Shown here: in pieces, positions 28,412 through 37,816 of the stretch | How positions within the stretch are numbered: position 1 is the first letter of the stretch | Layout: each line of letters starts with the position of its first letter | Origin: an uncultured Alteromonadaceae bacterium | GTDB taxonomy: Bacteria > Pseudomonadota > Gammaproteobacteria > Enterobacterales > Alteromonadaceae | Reading direction: 5' to 3' | DNA length: 64,000 nt | Assembly: GCA_947494925.1 (NCBI GenBank) | Contig: CANLWS010000007.1 | Coordinates: 124,001-188,000, forward strand | Position numbers and translations under genes: made by a program | The notes under the pieces: generated by a model | The model's database searches: none | Told to the model about the DNA's origin: nothing | Seen by the model: the letters and a program-made list of their open reading frames with translations, nothing else

Positions 28412-29460
28412 TCCAGCAAACCCAGAGTATGAATGTCTGACTGAGCTCGATTAAATTCATCCATGCGCCCGATGTCCAGCCAGTAATCGTAAAATGGATA
28501 AACCATCACGTTGGTATGTAAAACGCTCTCTATCAGGGTAGGCATATCAATGCGTGAATTTTTCTCGACAGAGTTGACTAGTTCTTTTCCAATGACATAT
28601 ATACCGGCATTCACATGAAAGCGTTGAACAGGTTTTTCGACGATACTGCTGATTTTATGGTCTTCGCTTTCCACTACACCAAAGGGGACCTGGTATTCAA
28701 ACTCGCGAACACACATTGTCGCGCTGGCTTGGTTATCATCATGAAACTTGAGAACTTTCTCAAAATCTATTTTTGTTAAAACATCGCCATTCATCATGAT
28801 TACGGGTAAGTCAGGTAAGTCATCGGGCAAGAGCCCCAGTGCACCACCTGTTCCCAATGGCTCACTCTCATGAATGTACTGGATTTTTACACCCAGGTCG
28901 CTGCCGTCACCAAAGTAGTCTTGTATGACTTCTGGCATATAGTGTGTAGAGATATAAAAATTGGAAAAACCGCAGCGGATGAAGCTTCTCATCACTGTCT
29001 CAAGTATAGGTTTGTCACCAATTTTTAACATGGGTTTAGGGCAGTTATCCGTCAAGGGCTTCAAGCGTGTTCCGAACCCCCCAGCCATAATAAAAACCGG
29101 ATTATCATAGACAGCTTTCTGGCTAGCCTTGGTCAGCGTTTCCAGGCCAACTACCTTGTCTTCACTGATTATCGGCAGTGATAAAAGGCCTTTGCCTTTC
29201 ATAACTTCCAGTACTTGTTGTCTGGAAGTACCAAGCTGCACCACTGTTGGCGTTGTAAACATCACTTCAGAGACGTCTACAGACAAGGGGATGCCTTTTA
29301 TCAGTGCGCGCCGAATATCACCGTCAGTTACTGTGCCCAACAGACGCTTGTCAGCGTCCACCACCATGGCTAGCTGCAACGCCTCTTTATCAATAATCTT
29401 GAGGACTTCCTGAACTGAAGCATTCGGCGAAACCAAAATATTCTGCCAATTATGGCTCAT
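28408..29460 (-). CDS. ptmE: CBS-domain nucleotidyltransferase (PtmE-like)
   Basis: A 350-residue protein with two N-terminal CBS motifs (about residues 1-120) joined to a sugar-1-phosphate nucleotidyltransferase domain: MAGGFGTRLKPLT near 125, GDKPILETV, and MMNGDVLTKIDF. This arrangement matches PtmE, the GlcN-1-phosphate guanylyltransferase of the GDP-linked legionaminate route in Campylobacter. CBS domains often bind adenine nucleotides, so regulation is possible. AGAGG precedes the ATG. A 118-base gap separates it from legI, the largest gap between the sugar genes of the cassette. Confidence 0.8.
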   Translation of the reverse strand: MSHNWQNILVSPNASVQEVLKIIDKEALQLAMVVDADKRLLGTVTDGDIRRALIKGIPLSVDVSEVMFTTPTVVQLGTSRQQVLEVMKGKGLLSLPIISEDKVVGLETLTKASQKAVYDNPVFIMAGGFGTRLKPLTDNCPKPMLKIGDKPILETVMRSFIRCGFSNFYISTHYMPEVIQDYFGDGSDLGVKIQYIHESEPLGTGGALGLLPDDLPDLPVIMMNGDVLTKIDFEKVLKFHDDNQASATMCVREFEYQVPFGVVESEDHKISSIVEKPVQRFHVNAGIYVIGKELVNSVEKNSRIDMPTLIESVLHTNVMVYPFYDYWLDIGRMDEFNRAQSDIHTLGLLE

Positions 29461-29578
29461 TGTTCGACACCTCTAATATAAAAACTTTGCTACCTTAAAT
29501 GTACTATACCTCAGGTTGTCACTTGGTATCACCTTGAAATACAACACAAATATTGAATATGAAACTACGCTAACCTCA

Positions 29579-30664
29579 TTATTCGATAATGACATCACCT
29601 TCCGAATAAGCTTTGCTTGCTGCTTGGCCTATTACATCCCAATAACGTATTGGTTCAGCCCCATCTCCAGGTCGCTTAATCTCGATGTTGGCTGCAGAAA
29701 AAGTCTCTCCTAACTTAATCGGACGAGATGCTACCAAGCTTTTCCTGGCAATTTGCTTATTTTTAATTTCTGATGGGCGAGGGCCTTTTACGCCGTCACC
29801 TAAGGCTAATTCAACATCACGAATAGCATTAACCATATTTTTAAGCTCATCAGGTTCCAATGATGCTTTGTGGTCAGGACCTTCCATGTTGTTGTCCAAC
29901 GTGAAATGCTTTTCAATTAAAACTGCGCCTCTTGCAACTGCGGCAATCGGAATAGTGATCCCTTTACTGTGATCTGAATAACCCACGGATACTCTGAAGG
30001 CACTTGCCAAACTGTCCATAGCTCGTAAATTAATGTCCGGCATAGGGGCTGGGTATTCGGTTGTACAATGCAGAACTGTCACTTTTTGCTTTAACGCCTT
30101 TTGTCCTGCTTCGGAATAGTAAGCAGCTTGAAATGCGTCGATACCAGGAATTGCTTCTTTGTCAGCTGTATAGCCAAATGCAATAACACCAAGTGCTGTT
30201 TCAATTTCGGAAAGTGTGGCCATGCCAGTCGACACGATTAAATCGCAACCTGTCTGGGCATGCTCCAATACCAGCGGTGCATTAGTTAGATCCCCAGAGG
30301 GAATTTTTAATCTTTTCAAACCTAAGTCATTGACCAGAAATGCCAGGCTTTCGGAGTCAAATGCGGTTGATAAAAATTCAATGCCTTTGTCGTTGCAGTA
30401 GGCTAATAGCTCTTTGTGTACCTCATAACCTAACTCAAGGCGACTTAGCATATCGAATTGAGATTCGGTTACACCTGTGTTCTTAACCTGATAATCTGCT
30501 TGCTTAGCAGACGCTGTGACCAGTTTCTTCGCTTTGAATGTTTGGAATTTAACGATATCGGCACCACAGTCCACTGCGGCATCGACCAGTTCAAAAGCAA
30601 GCTTTTCATCGCCATTATGGTTTACACCTGCTTCTGCAATAATTAGTGTTGAAGTTGTACTCAT
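29579..30664 (-). CDS. legI: nonulosonate (legionaminate-type) synthase, NeuB family
   Basis: A 361-residue enzyme that condenses phosphoenolpyruvate with a 6-carbon amino sugar to give a nine-carbon acid. IIAEAGVNHNGDEKLAFELV, VKFQTFKA, CTTEYPAPMPDINLRAM and VGYSDHSKGI are NeuB-family signatures of the TIM barrel, and residues from about 305 on (KSLVASRPIKLGETFSA) form the C-terminal antifreeze-like SAF domain. It starts 5 bases after legG. Context (LegC-type aminotransferase, LegB-type dehydratase) favours N,N'-diacetyllegionaminate synthase over sialate synthase. Confidence 0.88.
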   Translation of the reverse strand: MSTTSTLIIAEAGVNHNGDEKLAFELVDAAVDCGADIVKFQTFKAKKLVTASAKQADYQVKNTGVTESQFDMLSRLELGYEVHKELLAYCNDKGIEFLSTAFDSESLAFLVNDLGLKRLKIPSGDLTNAPLVLEHAQTGCDLIVSTGMATLSEIETALGVIAFGYTADKEAIPGIDAFQAAYYSEAGQKALKQKVTVLHCTTEYPAPMPDINLRAMDSLASAFRVSVGYSDHSKGITIPIAAVARGAVLIEKHFTLDNNMEGPDHKASLEPDELKNMVNAIRDVELALGDGVKGPRPSEIKNKQIARKSLVASRPIKLGETFSAANIEIKRPGDGAEPIRYWDVIGQAASKAYSEGDVIIE

Positions 30665-30669
30665 AGTGG

Positions 30670-31821
30670 TTACAGGTCTCTAAAAGTTTTAATTCGGTAG
30701 CGTTCAAAATCAAGCTCAGACAATAATTCTACAATTTTTTGTGCCGTGCCACCTTGTCCATATGGGTTAATTGCGGCACTAATTTTCTTTTGTCGAGTTG
30801 GCTCCAAACTCAGTGCAATTGCATCGGAAATCGCCTGATGCTCCATTTCAACGTCAAGTACAGATTCTGATCTTGGACGACCATTTTGCCGGGTTCCGAT
30901 ATTAATTGTAGTGGCGTGAAAGCTAGGAGCTTCAATAAGGCCGCTTGACGAATTTCCTATCACGCATTCAACCAACTCCATTATTGAAAGGTATCTTTTG
31001 AATCCGAGTGAGGGAACAATATGAATGTTGTCCAGATGCGCTATTGATTGCCATTGCTTGATGATTTCATCACCCCCACCATCTGCATTTGGGTAGGTAA
31101 TGACGTAATTCATTTTCGGGTTGCTTTGTATTGCTTCTATCAGTGGCCTGATGTCATTTTCTCTGTCATCCGCAGCTTTTGTAACCGGGTGATAGGTGAC
31201 AAGCGCAATGGAACCTGAAAGGGCAAAACCCAGGCTAGCTTCTAACTCGTTTTTGGTCATTCTAGGACCATTAACAATATTGTCCACACCCGGTGAACCA
31301 ACTACGAATACGCTTTCTGGTGATTCGCCCAACTGCAGTATTCTGTTTGCAAATTCCTGCGTAGCAGGTAAGTGGATATTGGCCATTTTGGTAATCGAGT
31401 GTCTGATTGCATCGTCAAACGCACCTTCGGTCACTTCCCCTCCGTGCAAGTGTGCAATAGGAATATTCAGTAACATAGCTGTTTGCGCTGCGGCCAATAA
31501 TTCGTATCGGTCTCCCAACAGAACGAGAATATCAATATCCGCCCTTGAAAAAGCATCGGCGAAACTCATCGTGGCAATACCGACGGATTTTGCAATGCCC
31601 ACCCTGGAGTTTGACGATAATAGCATCTCCACCGGAACAACATTCTGGATATCGTCAGATTCAAGCTCGGTAATGGTGTAACCAAATTCAGGTGAAAGAT
31701 GAGCGCCACAAGCGAAGACACAGGTGTCAAAACGCGGATCTTCCTGCATTAAATGAATCGTTCTGGCGAGAAGCCCGTATTCAGCACGTGTACCGGTAAC
31801 AAATCCTACATTCTTTTTCAT
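30670..31821 (-). CDS. legG: NDP-amino sugar 2-epimerase, hydrolysing (NeuC/LegG type)
   Basis: ATG 31821 gives 383 residues starting KKNVGFVTGTRAEYGLLART, the universal opening of hydrolysing 2-epimerases; the frame is open back to 31884 but that part lies in legC. LLGDRYELLAAAQTAMLLNI, HLHGGEVTEGAFDDAIRHS and IGNSSSGLIEAPSF match NeuC/LegG. It would release the 2-epimerised 6-deoxy diacetamido sugar that LegI needs. Spacing is 8 bases to legC and 5 to legI, a tight operon. Confidence 0.88.
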   Translation of the reverse strand: MKKNVGFVTGTRAEYGLLARTIHLMQEDPRFDTCVFACGAHLSPEFGYTITELESDDIQNVVPVEMLLSSNSRVGIAKSVGIATMSFADAFSRADIDILVLLGDRYELLAAAQTAMLLNIPIAHLHGGEVTEGAFDDAIRHSITKMANIHLPATQEFANRILQLGESPESVFVVGSPGVDNIVNGPRMTKNELEASLGFALSGSIALVTYHPVTKAADDRENDIRPLIEAIQSNPKMNYVITYPNADGGGDEIIKQWQSIAHLDNIHIVPSLGFKRYLSIMELVECVIGNSSSGLIEAPSFHATTINIGTRQNGRPRSESVLDVEMEHQAISDAIALSLEPTRQKKISAAINPYGQGGTAQKIVELLSELDFERYRIKTFRDL

Positions 31822-31829
31822 AACTAACT

Positions 31830-32978
31830 CTATGCCAACTTTACGGGGGAACTGGGGATATTCACCAAACGTGCTTCCAACCACTCAGAATTACTCAAGT
31901 CACCGCACATCGACGATGAAAACATGGGAAGTCTATGCATTAAGGTCCATATTGGCCTCGTCATCACGCCAAGTTCATTGGTACTTTTCAGAAACGCTTC
32001 TCGGGATTCAAAGTCTGGGCACAGTATAGCGTTAAGCCAATAATTCGACTCTGCGTACTCAGGCTCTTCGATGAAATTAAATGCTGAATTTTTGAAAAAT
32101 TCGGAGTAAACCTTAGCCAGCTCTCTTTTTTGCTGCAGATATTCCTTTAATACCTCCATCTGTCCACAGCCTAATGCCGCGTTCAGGTTAGGTAGCCGAT
32201 AATTGAAACCCGCTTCATCGTGAAAAAATTCATATGGATGAGGTACTTTGGCTGTGGTCGTTAAGTGCTTGGCACGTACACCGTCACTAGCATCTTTACA
32301 AAGCACCATTCCACCACCACCGGTTGTGATAACTTTGTTTCCATTGAAACTAATTGCGGAATACGCTCCGAAGGTTCCGGTATGTTGCGACTTATAAAAA
32401 GAACCAAGACTTTCCGCTGCATCTTCTACCAGAACTATATGCCACCTTTGGCATAAGCTAATAAGTTCATCTAACTCTACCGGATGTCCAAAGGTGTGCA
32501 TCGGAACCAAGGCGCGAATAATCTGTCCGGTGCTTTTATGCTGACATTCGTCTTCATCATTTACAAAAGCATGCTCTTCCAGGTAACGTTCCAGTGCTTC
32601 GGGGCATAAGCCTAGGCTTTTTCGCGAGACATCCACAAAAAGTGGTTCTGCTCCCATATGATGCAATGCATTGCAGGTGGCGACAAATGTTAACGCCTGC
32701 GTAATCACTAAATCGTCTCGTTTAACACCCGCCATGTGCAAAGCGGTATGCAATGCGGCAGTGCCATTAACTATGGCTATAGCCTTAGTTGCCCCGGTAA
32801 AGTCTTCAATGGCTTTTTCAAATTTGTCTACGTAAGCGCCCACGCTGGATACAAAAGTGCTGTCTAAGGTGTCATTCACATAAGATTTTTCATTTCCATC
32901 AAAACGGGGGGCGTGCAAAGGAATAAATTCTTTGGTCTGATAAATATCCTGAATCAGGTTGACGAGCTTGTTTTGCAT
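31830..32978 (-). CDS. legC: LegC-family PLP-dependent sugar aminotransferase
   Basis: A 382-residue DegT/DnrJ/EryC1/StrS aminotransferase. FIPLHAPRFDGNEKSYVNDT with STFVSSVGAYVDKFE is the typical LegC opening. NGTAALHTALHMAG binds PLP phosphate; VEDAAESLGSFYK and the SFNGNK Lys form the cofactor site. It puts an amino group at C4 of the 4-keto-6-deoxy sugar from LegB. ATG 32978 is preferred over GTG 32981 because GGAAG is 5 bases from the former and only 2 from the latter. It follows legB by about 14 bases. Confidence 0.9.
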   Translation of the reverse strand: MQNKLVNLIQDIYQTKEFIPLHAPRFDGNEKSYVNDTLDSTFVSSVGAYVDKFEKAIEDFTGATKAIAIVNGTAALHTALHMAGVKRDDLVITQALTFVATCNALHHMGAEPLFVDVSRKSLGLCPEALERYLEEHAFVNDEDECQHKSTGQIIRALVPMHTFGHPVELDELISLCQRWHIVLVEDAAESLGSFYKSQHTGTFGAYSAISFNGNKVITTGGGGMVLCKDASDGVRAKHLTTTAKVPHPYEFFHDEAGFNYRLPNLNAALGCGQMEVLKEYLQQKRELAKVYSEFFKNSAFNFIEEPEYAESNYWLNAILCPDFESREAFLKSTNELGVMTRPIWTLMHRLPMFSSSMCGDLSNSEWLEARLVNIPSSPVKLA

Positions 32979-32992
32979 CACAACTTCCTTTG

Positions 32993-34183
32993 TTACATTT
33001 TGCTGTCTAAATATTTGCCTGTTTCTTTGTGACCAAAGCCAGGGATCATTTTGAAGAACAACGTAACTATCTGCTCTTTATTCCAGCGCATGTCATTTTT
33101 CATTTGTTTAATCGTTAATTCGAATTCTTTCACCAGTTCGGGGTTAAAAATGGCCTCGTTTTTAATAACACCGAGGTTTTCGAAACGCTGCATATCAAGC
33201 GTTTCCTGGTCAGTGAAGAATTCTTCAAAGTCTTTTTCGCCAGTGGTATCGCTGTCTGTAAACAAGCAGGGCCATTTACCCTGGGATGGGAGTGTTTTCG
33301 CCAATTCCCTGGCTTCATCTTCCGATTCACATAAATGCGCTTCATACCCAAGGTTAGCAAGATACTTGACGGCTATGTCTGCAAACGTAATCAAATGCAG
33401 AGATTCGCTTAACTTTGGAAAGAAAATGTCGCGATTTTCGCCGAAAATACATGACATTAAACATAATTCACCGGATTCTTTAGGCGTGACGAAATACCGC
33501 TTGATATCCTTAGGCGCCACAATGGGCTGATTTTTCTGAATACGCTGGTTAAAGCCATGAAGCAATGAACCATCTGAAAAGGCAACGTTGGCGAAGCGCG
33601 CGGTTGAAATGGCTATATCAGCACTTCGACGCATCAAAAACATTTCCATTATACGTTTTGATGCGCCCATCATATTGACTGGGTTAGCCGCTTTGTCAGT
33701 CGATACACAGAAATACTTCTTCGACCCGTTTGCCGCGGCCTGAAGCATTGTTTTTTCGGTATTAAACACATTGACATCAATCATACGCATCAAGGTGAAA
33801 GGATCTTTTTCGCTACGAACATGCTTCAATGCTGACAGGTTCAGAACGTAATCATATTGCCCATCTGCCTGAATAAATGCGTCATATTCAAGAGAACCAA
33901 TATCCAAAGCAAACGTCTGAAAGTCACCTTGAATATACCCAGCTGAACTACGGATATCCCGTACCAGTTCAACCATGTTATTCTCGCTGATATCCACAAC
34001 ATGCAACTTCTTCGGGTTGCGTTTGAATATTTCTTTGGTGACAGCCTGCCCGATTGAGCCAGCACCTCCAAGAACAAGAAAAGAGGAACGCGAAACAATG
34101 TCCCTGAGTTTTTGATCATTGCTATCTATATCATTGATAAATAGTTCTTTTTCTCGTCCGATTAAAGTCAATATATCAGTCAT
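32993..34183 (-). CDS. legB: NDP-HexNAc 4,6-dehydratase (LegB/PtmB type)
   Basis: First enzyme of the nonulosonate cassette. ATG 34183 gives 396 residues (MTDILTLIGREKELF); a GTG at 34222 would add 13 residues with no better signals. NAD site FLVLGGAGSIGQAVTKEIF near residue 35-50; catalytic STDKAANPVNMMGASKR of the FlaA1-like dehydratases, where Met stands in place of the usual catalytic Tyr; ARFANVAFSDGSLLHGF follows. It makes the 4-keto-6-deoxy sugar used by LegC. It is the promoter-proximal gene of the minus-strand block, divergent from the MBOAT gene. Confidence 0.9.
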   Translation of the reverse strand: MTDILTLIGREKELFINDIDSNDQKLRDIVSRSSFLVLGGAGSIGQAVTKEIFKRNPKKLHVVDISENNMVELVRDIRSSAGYIQGDFQTFALDIGSLEYDAFIQADGQYDYVLNLSALKHVRSEKDPFTLMRMIDVNVFNTEKTMLQAAANGSKKYFCVSTDKAANPVNMMGASKRIMEMFLMRRSADIAISTARFANVAFSDGSLLHGFNQRIQKNQPIVAPKDIKRYFVTPKESGELCLMSCIFGENRDIFFPKLSESLHLITFADIAVKYLANLGYEAHLCESEDEARELAKTLPSQGKWPCLFTDSDTTGEKDFEEFFTDQETLDMQRFENLGVIKNEAIFNPELVKEFELTIKQMKNDMRWNKEQIVTLFFKMIPGFGHKETGKYLDSKM

Positions 34184-34707
34184 ATAAACGGGTTCCAGGT
34201 TAGAAGTAAATTTATGTACCACAAGAATGATTCCGAGCTAACCCAGCTAACATTCCTTACAATATTTTTGGTAGTGCTTATTAGTCTGCCGTGCGAATCT
34301 ACTCAAGACCTTTTTGCAGATCAATATTCGTGCGCATTTTATTTATCTGCACAGGGTATAAAAGAAGGTGGTAATAAGCTATCCATTTTTGTTTTCGGCA
34401 ATCGCTTTAGTTTTACGTGTTTGTAAGTTCAAATAACAATATTCAATGGTTTTTAGTCGCAATGAAGCATACTCAGCCAAACCTTTAATACTGATTGCTA
34501 CGAAGATAAAAAGCGCTTGATTTTAGTAGAGTCAAACCAGTAAGATCGCTAACACTAAATGTGTGTTTTTTATGCAAATTTATTCAGAATTTTTGAGTTT
34601 TGCTCGCTACAATGGAAATGTTGATATCGTCCCTTGTAGTCAATAATATATCTATGGAAAGGGGTCAGCATTAATGTCCAATTATCTTGAGTGTCTGGGG
34701 ACAGTAG
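34184..34707 (+). other. 524-base divergent intergenic region between legB and the MBOAT gene
   Basis: Gene-free and AT-rich. It should hold promoters for both directions. A 70-codon open frame at 34214-34426 has no family resemblance and is not called. A weak TTGATT (34517) and TAAGAT (34541) pair with an 18-base gap is the best sigma-70-like candidate for the plus strand. GGGGA about 7 bases before 34708 is a good ribosome site for the MBOAT gene. Confidence 0.5.
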
Positions 34708-36273
34708 ATGCTATTTAATTCCTTCGAATTCATTTTCTTCTTTCTTCCGTTGTGTCTTTTTACTTTTCTGGCTGTGGCCTCCCGTTTTGGCAAAGAACCG
34801 GCAATTTTAAGCCTGGTGATTTTTTCTTTGTTTTTTTACAGTTGGTGGAACCCTATTTATCTGCCACTTCTGGTGTTTTCGATGTTCTTCAACTTTGCGG
34901 TTGGCAAACAGTTGGGGAAACAGGGTAGTAAGCCTCTGTTAGTCATAGGGTTGATTGTGAACCTGGGATTTTTGGCTTATTTCAAGTACTTCAACTTTTT
35001 CATTGATAACCTGAACAGCATCGCTGGAACTGGTTTTGAAGTGGAAGCAATCTTTTTACCTTTAGCAATATCATTCTTTACCTTCCAGCAAATAGCCTAT
35101 CTCGTGGACTCTTATAAAGGGATTACACGGGAGTATAACTTTTTACATTACTCTCTATTTGTCTCTTTTTTCCCGCAGTTAATTGCTGGGCCGATAGTCC
35201 ATCACGCAGAAATGCTTCCTCAATTTGAGGACAAAGACAGATATAAGTTTAATAGCACTAATCTAGTGGTGGGGTTGTCAATATTTGCTATCGGGTTTTT
35301 CAAAAAAACGGTATTAGCAGATAGTGCAGCGGTGTATGCAACTCCGATATTCGCTGAAGCGGACGCAGGTGAGACCCTTGACTTTTTTACCGCTTGGGGC
35401 GGTGCATTGGCTTACACCTTTCAGCTGTACTTCGATTTTTCAGGTTATTCTGACATGGCCCTAGGGTTGGCAAGAATATTCGGCATTGTGTTGCCACTAA
35501 ATTTTTATTCACCCTATAAAGCTGCAAATATTGCTGAGTTCTGGCGACGTTGGCATATGACCTTATCTCGTTTCCTACGCGATTATGTGTATATTCCGCT
35601 TGGCGGAAATCGTAATGGAAGCATGCGTCGTTATACCAACCTGAGTGCAACCATGTTGTTAGGTGGCTTATGGCACGGTGCCGGATGGAATTTTGTTATA
35701 TGGGGTGCCTTGCATGGCCTGTATCTGACGTTACATCAGGTCTGGTTAAACCTTCTTTCACTATTGGGATTTAATCCCGGCGCGAGCAAACTTTATAAAT
35801 TTTTTAGTTGGTCGCTAACCTTTTTGCTCGTGGTGGTTGGATGGGTATTCTTCAGGGCAACTACGTTCGAAGGTGCAATAGCCATGCTTTATGGGATGTT
35901 TGGCTTCAATGGAGTCGAATTGCCAAGTGGCGTTGTCACCAGGTTAGGATTAACCCGTGATCTTTTGGACCAGTTAGGGATTGATATTAATCTGCGGAGC
36001 GGACAAGCTTTCGCCTACACATGGGCCTGGATAATATTTCTATTTCCCTGCGTTCTATTGTTACCCAACACGCAAGACATATTTAGTTCGGTTAAAGCGT
36101 CTTTAAGCCAGCTGAAATTCGACAAGACTTCTGCACTTTGGCCTTTACATTCATCGGTGCAGAAAATGGTTTGGCGGCAAACCACACGATGGGCAATTGT
36201 TTGCGCTATTGCGCTGAGTCTTGGGTTTATGACACTGATGCAAGTCAGCGAATTCCTGTATTTCCAATTTTAG
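34708..36273 (+). CDS. MBOAT-family O-acyltransferase (AlgI-like)
   Basis: A 521-residue polytopic protein that would move acyl groups, usually acetyl, across the inner membrane for O-acylation of an extracellular polymer. NSFEFIFFFLPLCLFTF opens as in AlgI. FQLYFDFSGYSDMALGLARI and NIAEFWRRWHMTLSRFLRDY are AlgI signatures, and the catalytic His is His323 in GGLWHGAGWNF. About ten membrane segments. It is followed 9 bases later by an SGNH-like partner, as in alginate and PatA/PatB-type systems. Confidence 0.93.
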   Translation: MLFNSFEFIFFFLPLCLFTFLAVASRFGKEPAILSLVIFSLFFYSWWNPIYLPLLVFSMFFNFAVGKQLGKQGSKPLLVIGLIVNLGFLAYFKYFNFFIDNLNSIAGTGFEVEAIFLPLAISFFTFQQIAYLVDSYKGITREYNFLHYSLFVSFFPQLIAGPIVHHAEMLPQFEDKDRYKFNSTNLVVGLSIFAIGFFKKTVLADSAAVYATPIFAEADAGETLDFFTAWGGALAYTFQLYFDFSGYSDMALGLARIFGIVLPLNFYSPYKAANIAEFWRRWHMTLSRFLRDYVYIPLGGNRNGSMRRYTNLSATMLLGGLWHGAGWNFVIWGALHGLYLTLHQVWLNLLSLLGFNPGASKLYKFFSWSLTFLLVVVGWVFFRATTFEGAIAMLYGMFGFNGVELPSGVVTRLGLTRDLLDQLGIDINLRSGQAFAYTWAWIIFLFPCVLLLPNTQDIFSSVKASLSQLKFDKTSALWPLHSSVQKMVWRQTTRWAIVCAIALSLGFMTLMQVSEFLYFQF

Positions 36274-36282
36274 GTAGCTGAG

Positions 36283-37470
36283 ATGAAATATTTATCTGTA
36301 TTTGTGTTAACTGTTATTTTGTTTCTGCCTACTGTAGCGGGACTCAATTGGTTAGTAGATCCATATGGGATGTACTGGTCTCCACAGATTAATAATCTGA
36401 ACACCTTAAAACCAGAGTCAGGCGATCGGGTCAGAACCACTAAACCTAAACGTGTGTCGAGTGTCAGTCCTAAAACTGTCCTGATTGGAAATTCAAGAAT
36501 TGAGATGGGATTGTCCGCTAAATCGGATATTTTCGATCATCAACCTGTTTACAATCTCGGCATGCCCGGTATTGGCCTTACCCAACAGCTCAACAACGCC
36601 GCCCGACAAATTATACTAAACGACAATTTAAAAGAACTCATATTCAGCCTGGATTATCTTGATTTTCTTTATGATGAGGAAATTCTCGATAGCTTTGACT
36701 ATTCAGAGAATCAGTTCGCAAATTTCTCCGCTAGCGATAGCTTTAATATGGCCAGAGCGAAAGAGTATCTGGGATTTTTGATTTCACTTAACACTTTAGT
36801 TGACAGTATCAATACCGTCTTCAAACAAGGCGGTCAGTACAACCATATAGACGAGTCCGGCACAAACATTCCGCGCACTTATCTTGCCGTCATGCGTTAT
36901 GAAGGTGTGCGACCTCTTTTTATCCAAAAGATAGAAGAAATGCGTAAGCGCTTAAAAACCTCAAAAAGGAAATTGGTTTCTGTAAATGCACCTGACAAAA
37001 ACCCAGGTGTTAAAATGTTGAATGACCTTATTACTCTTGCCAGGGAGAAGGGGATAGAAGTGAAGCTTTTCATCAACCCCTATCATTACAGCTATCTGCA
37101 TGTGTTAGAAGAAGGTAACCACTTTGATGATTATCTTAAGTGGAAGATATTACTGACCACTAGCCTCGCGGAGAATGAATCAGAAAAACCTGAATTGTGG
37201 GACTTCAGTGGATTTAATGAAGTGACACTTCAGAAACTAGATACTACGGCCGAGAAGCCCTATTTGAGCTGGTTTTGGGAACCCGCTCATTATCGTTCCA
37301 GCGTTGGAAAGAAAATACTTGAGCAGCTATATGGAAGGAAAGAGCAAGAAACCTTTGGCAAAATACTCAATGATAGAAACGTGTCCGATAGTACGATGCA
37401 GGAACGAGAAGGTCTGAATGATTCAAGGCAACAATGGAAAGGGTTGGAGAAGTTCTTATACAGATTGTGA
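36283..37470 (+). CDS. periplasmic SGNH-like partner of the MBOAT acyltransferase
   Basis: A 395-residue protein with an N-terminal membrane/signal segment (YLSVFVLTVILFLPTVAG) and a long exported domain. The motif VLIGNSRIEMG puts a candidate nucleophile at Ser71, and PAHYRSSVGKKIL puts a candidate catalytic His at 336, the arrangement of SGNH hydrolase-like acyltransferases such as AlgJ. It would pass the acyl group from the MBOAT protein to the sugar. ATG with GTAGCTGAG upstream. The last 55 residues are hydrophilic and without a recognised domain. Confidence 0.72.
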   Translation: MKYLSVFVLTVILFLPTVAGLNWLVDPYGMYWSPQINNLNTLKPESGDRVRTTKPKRVSSVSPKTVLIGNSRIEMGLSAKSDIFDHQPVYNLGMPGIGLTQQLNNAARQIILNDNLKELIFSLDYLDFLYDEEILDSFDYSENQFANFSASDSFNMARAKEYLGFLISLNTLVDSINTVFKQGGQYNHIDESGTNIPRTYLAVMRYEGVRPLFIQKIEEMRKRLKTSKRKLVSVNAPDKNPGVKMLNDLITLAREKGIEVKLFINPYHYSYLHVLEEGNHFDDYLKWKILLTTSLAENESEKPELWDFSGFNEVTLQKLDTTAEKPYLSWFWEPAHYRSSVGKKILEQLYGRKEQETFGKILNDRNVSDSTMQEREGLNDSRQQWKGLEKFLYRL

Positions 37471-37816
37471 CCGTCAAGTATGGTTTGTTGATTCAAGAGC
37501 TAGGTCAGCTGTCTTTTATCTCAAAACTCGTCTAATAGTTAGATCCCAATTATTGTCTTGAAGAAAAGGTACCTATTTTTACATTACCTGACACTTTAAA
37601 ATGCTGTAAACTTCTAGATACTTGATATCTCAGGAAAATGCCTTTTTCCATGCGGTATTTATCCTAGCGATATCGGATGGCTAAGCTGTCATACAAATTA
37701 GGATGAATGCTGTTTGCACTTAAGAAAGATAGATAATACCTGTCCTGAAAGTTGAGTTGAAACAAGGCGTGCTGCTTAGCAGGCCATCTAATTAGAATAA
37801 TATTAAGAGTACTAAT
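37471..37816 (+). other. 346-base intergenic region
   Basis: Between the SGNH-like gene and the propeller-like gene. No open frame of note, no clear hairpin with a T-run and no convincing -35/-10 pair was seen. It probably holds the promoter of the block 37817-45328. Confidence 0.4.

Noticed and set aside
31196-31681. 161-codon plus-strand frame
   Set aside because: Shadow of legG.
34214-34426. 70-codon plus-strand frame in the legB/MBOAT intergenic region
   Set aside because: No family resemblance, no ribosome site, overlaps the legB leader; likely chance.
34661-34707. GGGGTCAG ... GGGGACAG stretch resembling a REP-type element
   Set aside because: The arms are not inverted repeats and no second copy was seen in the window.
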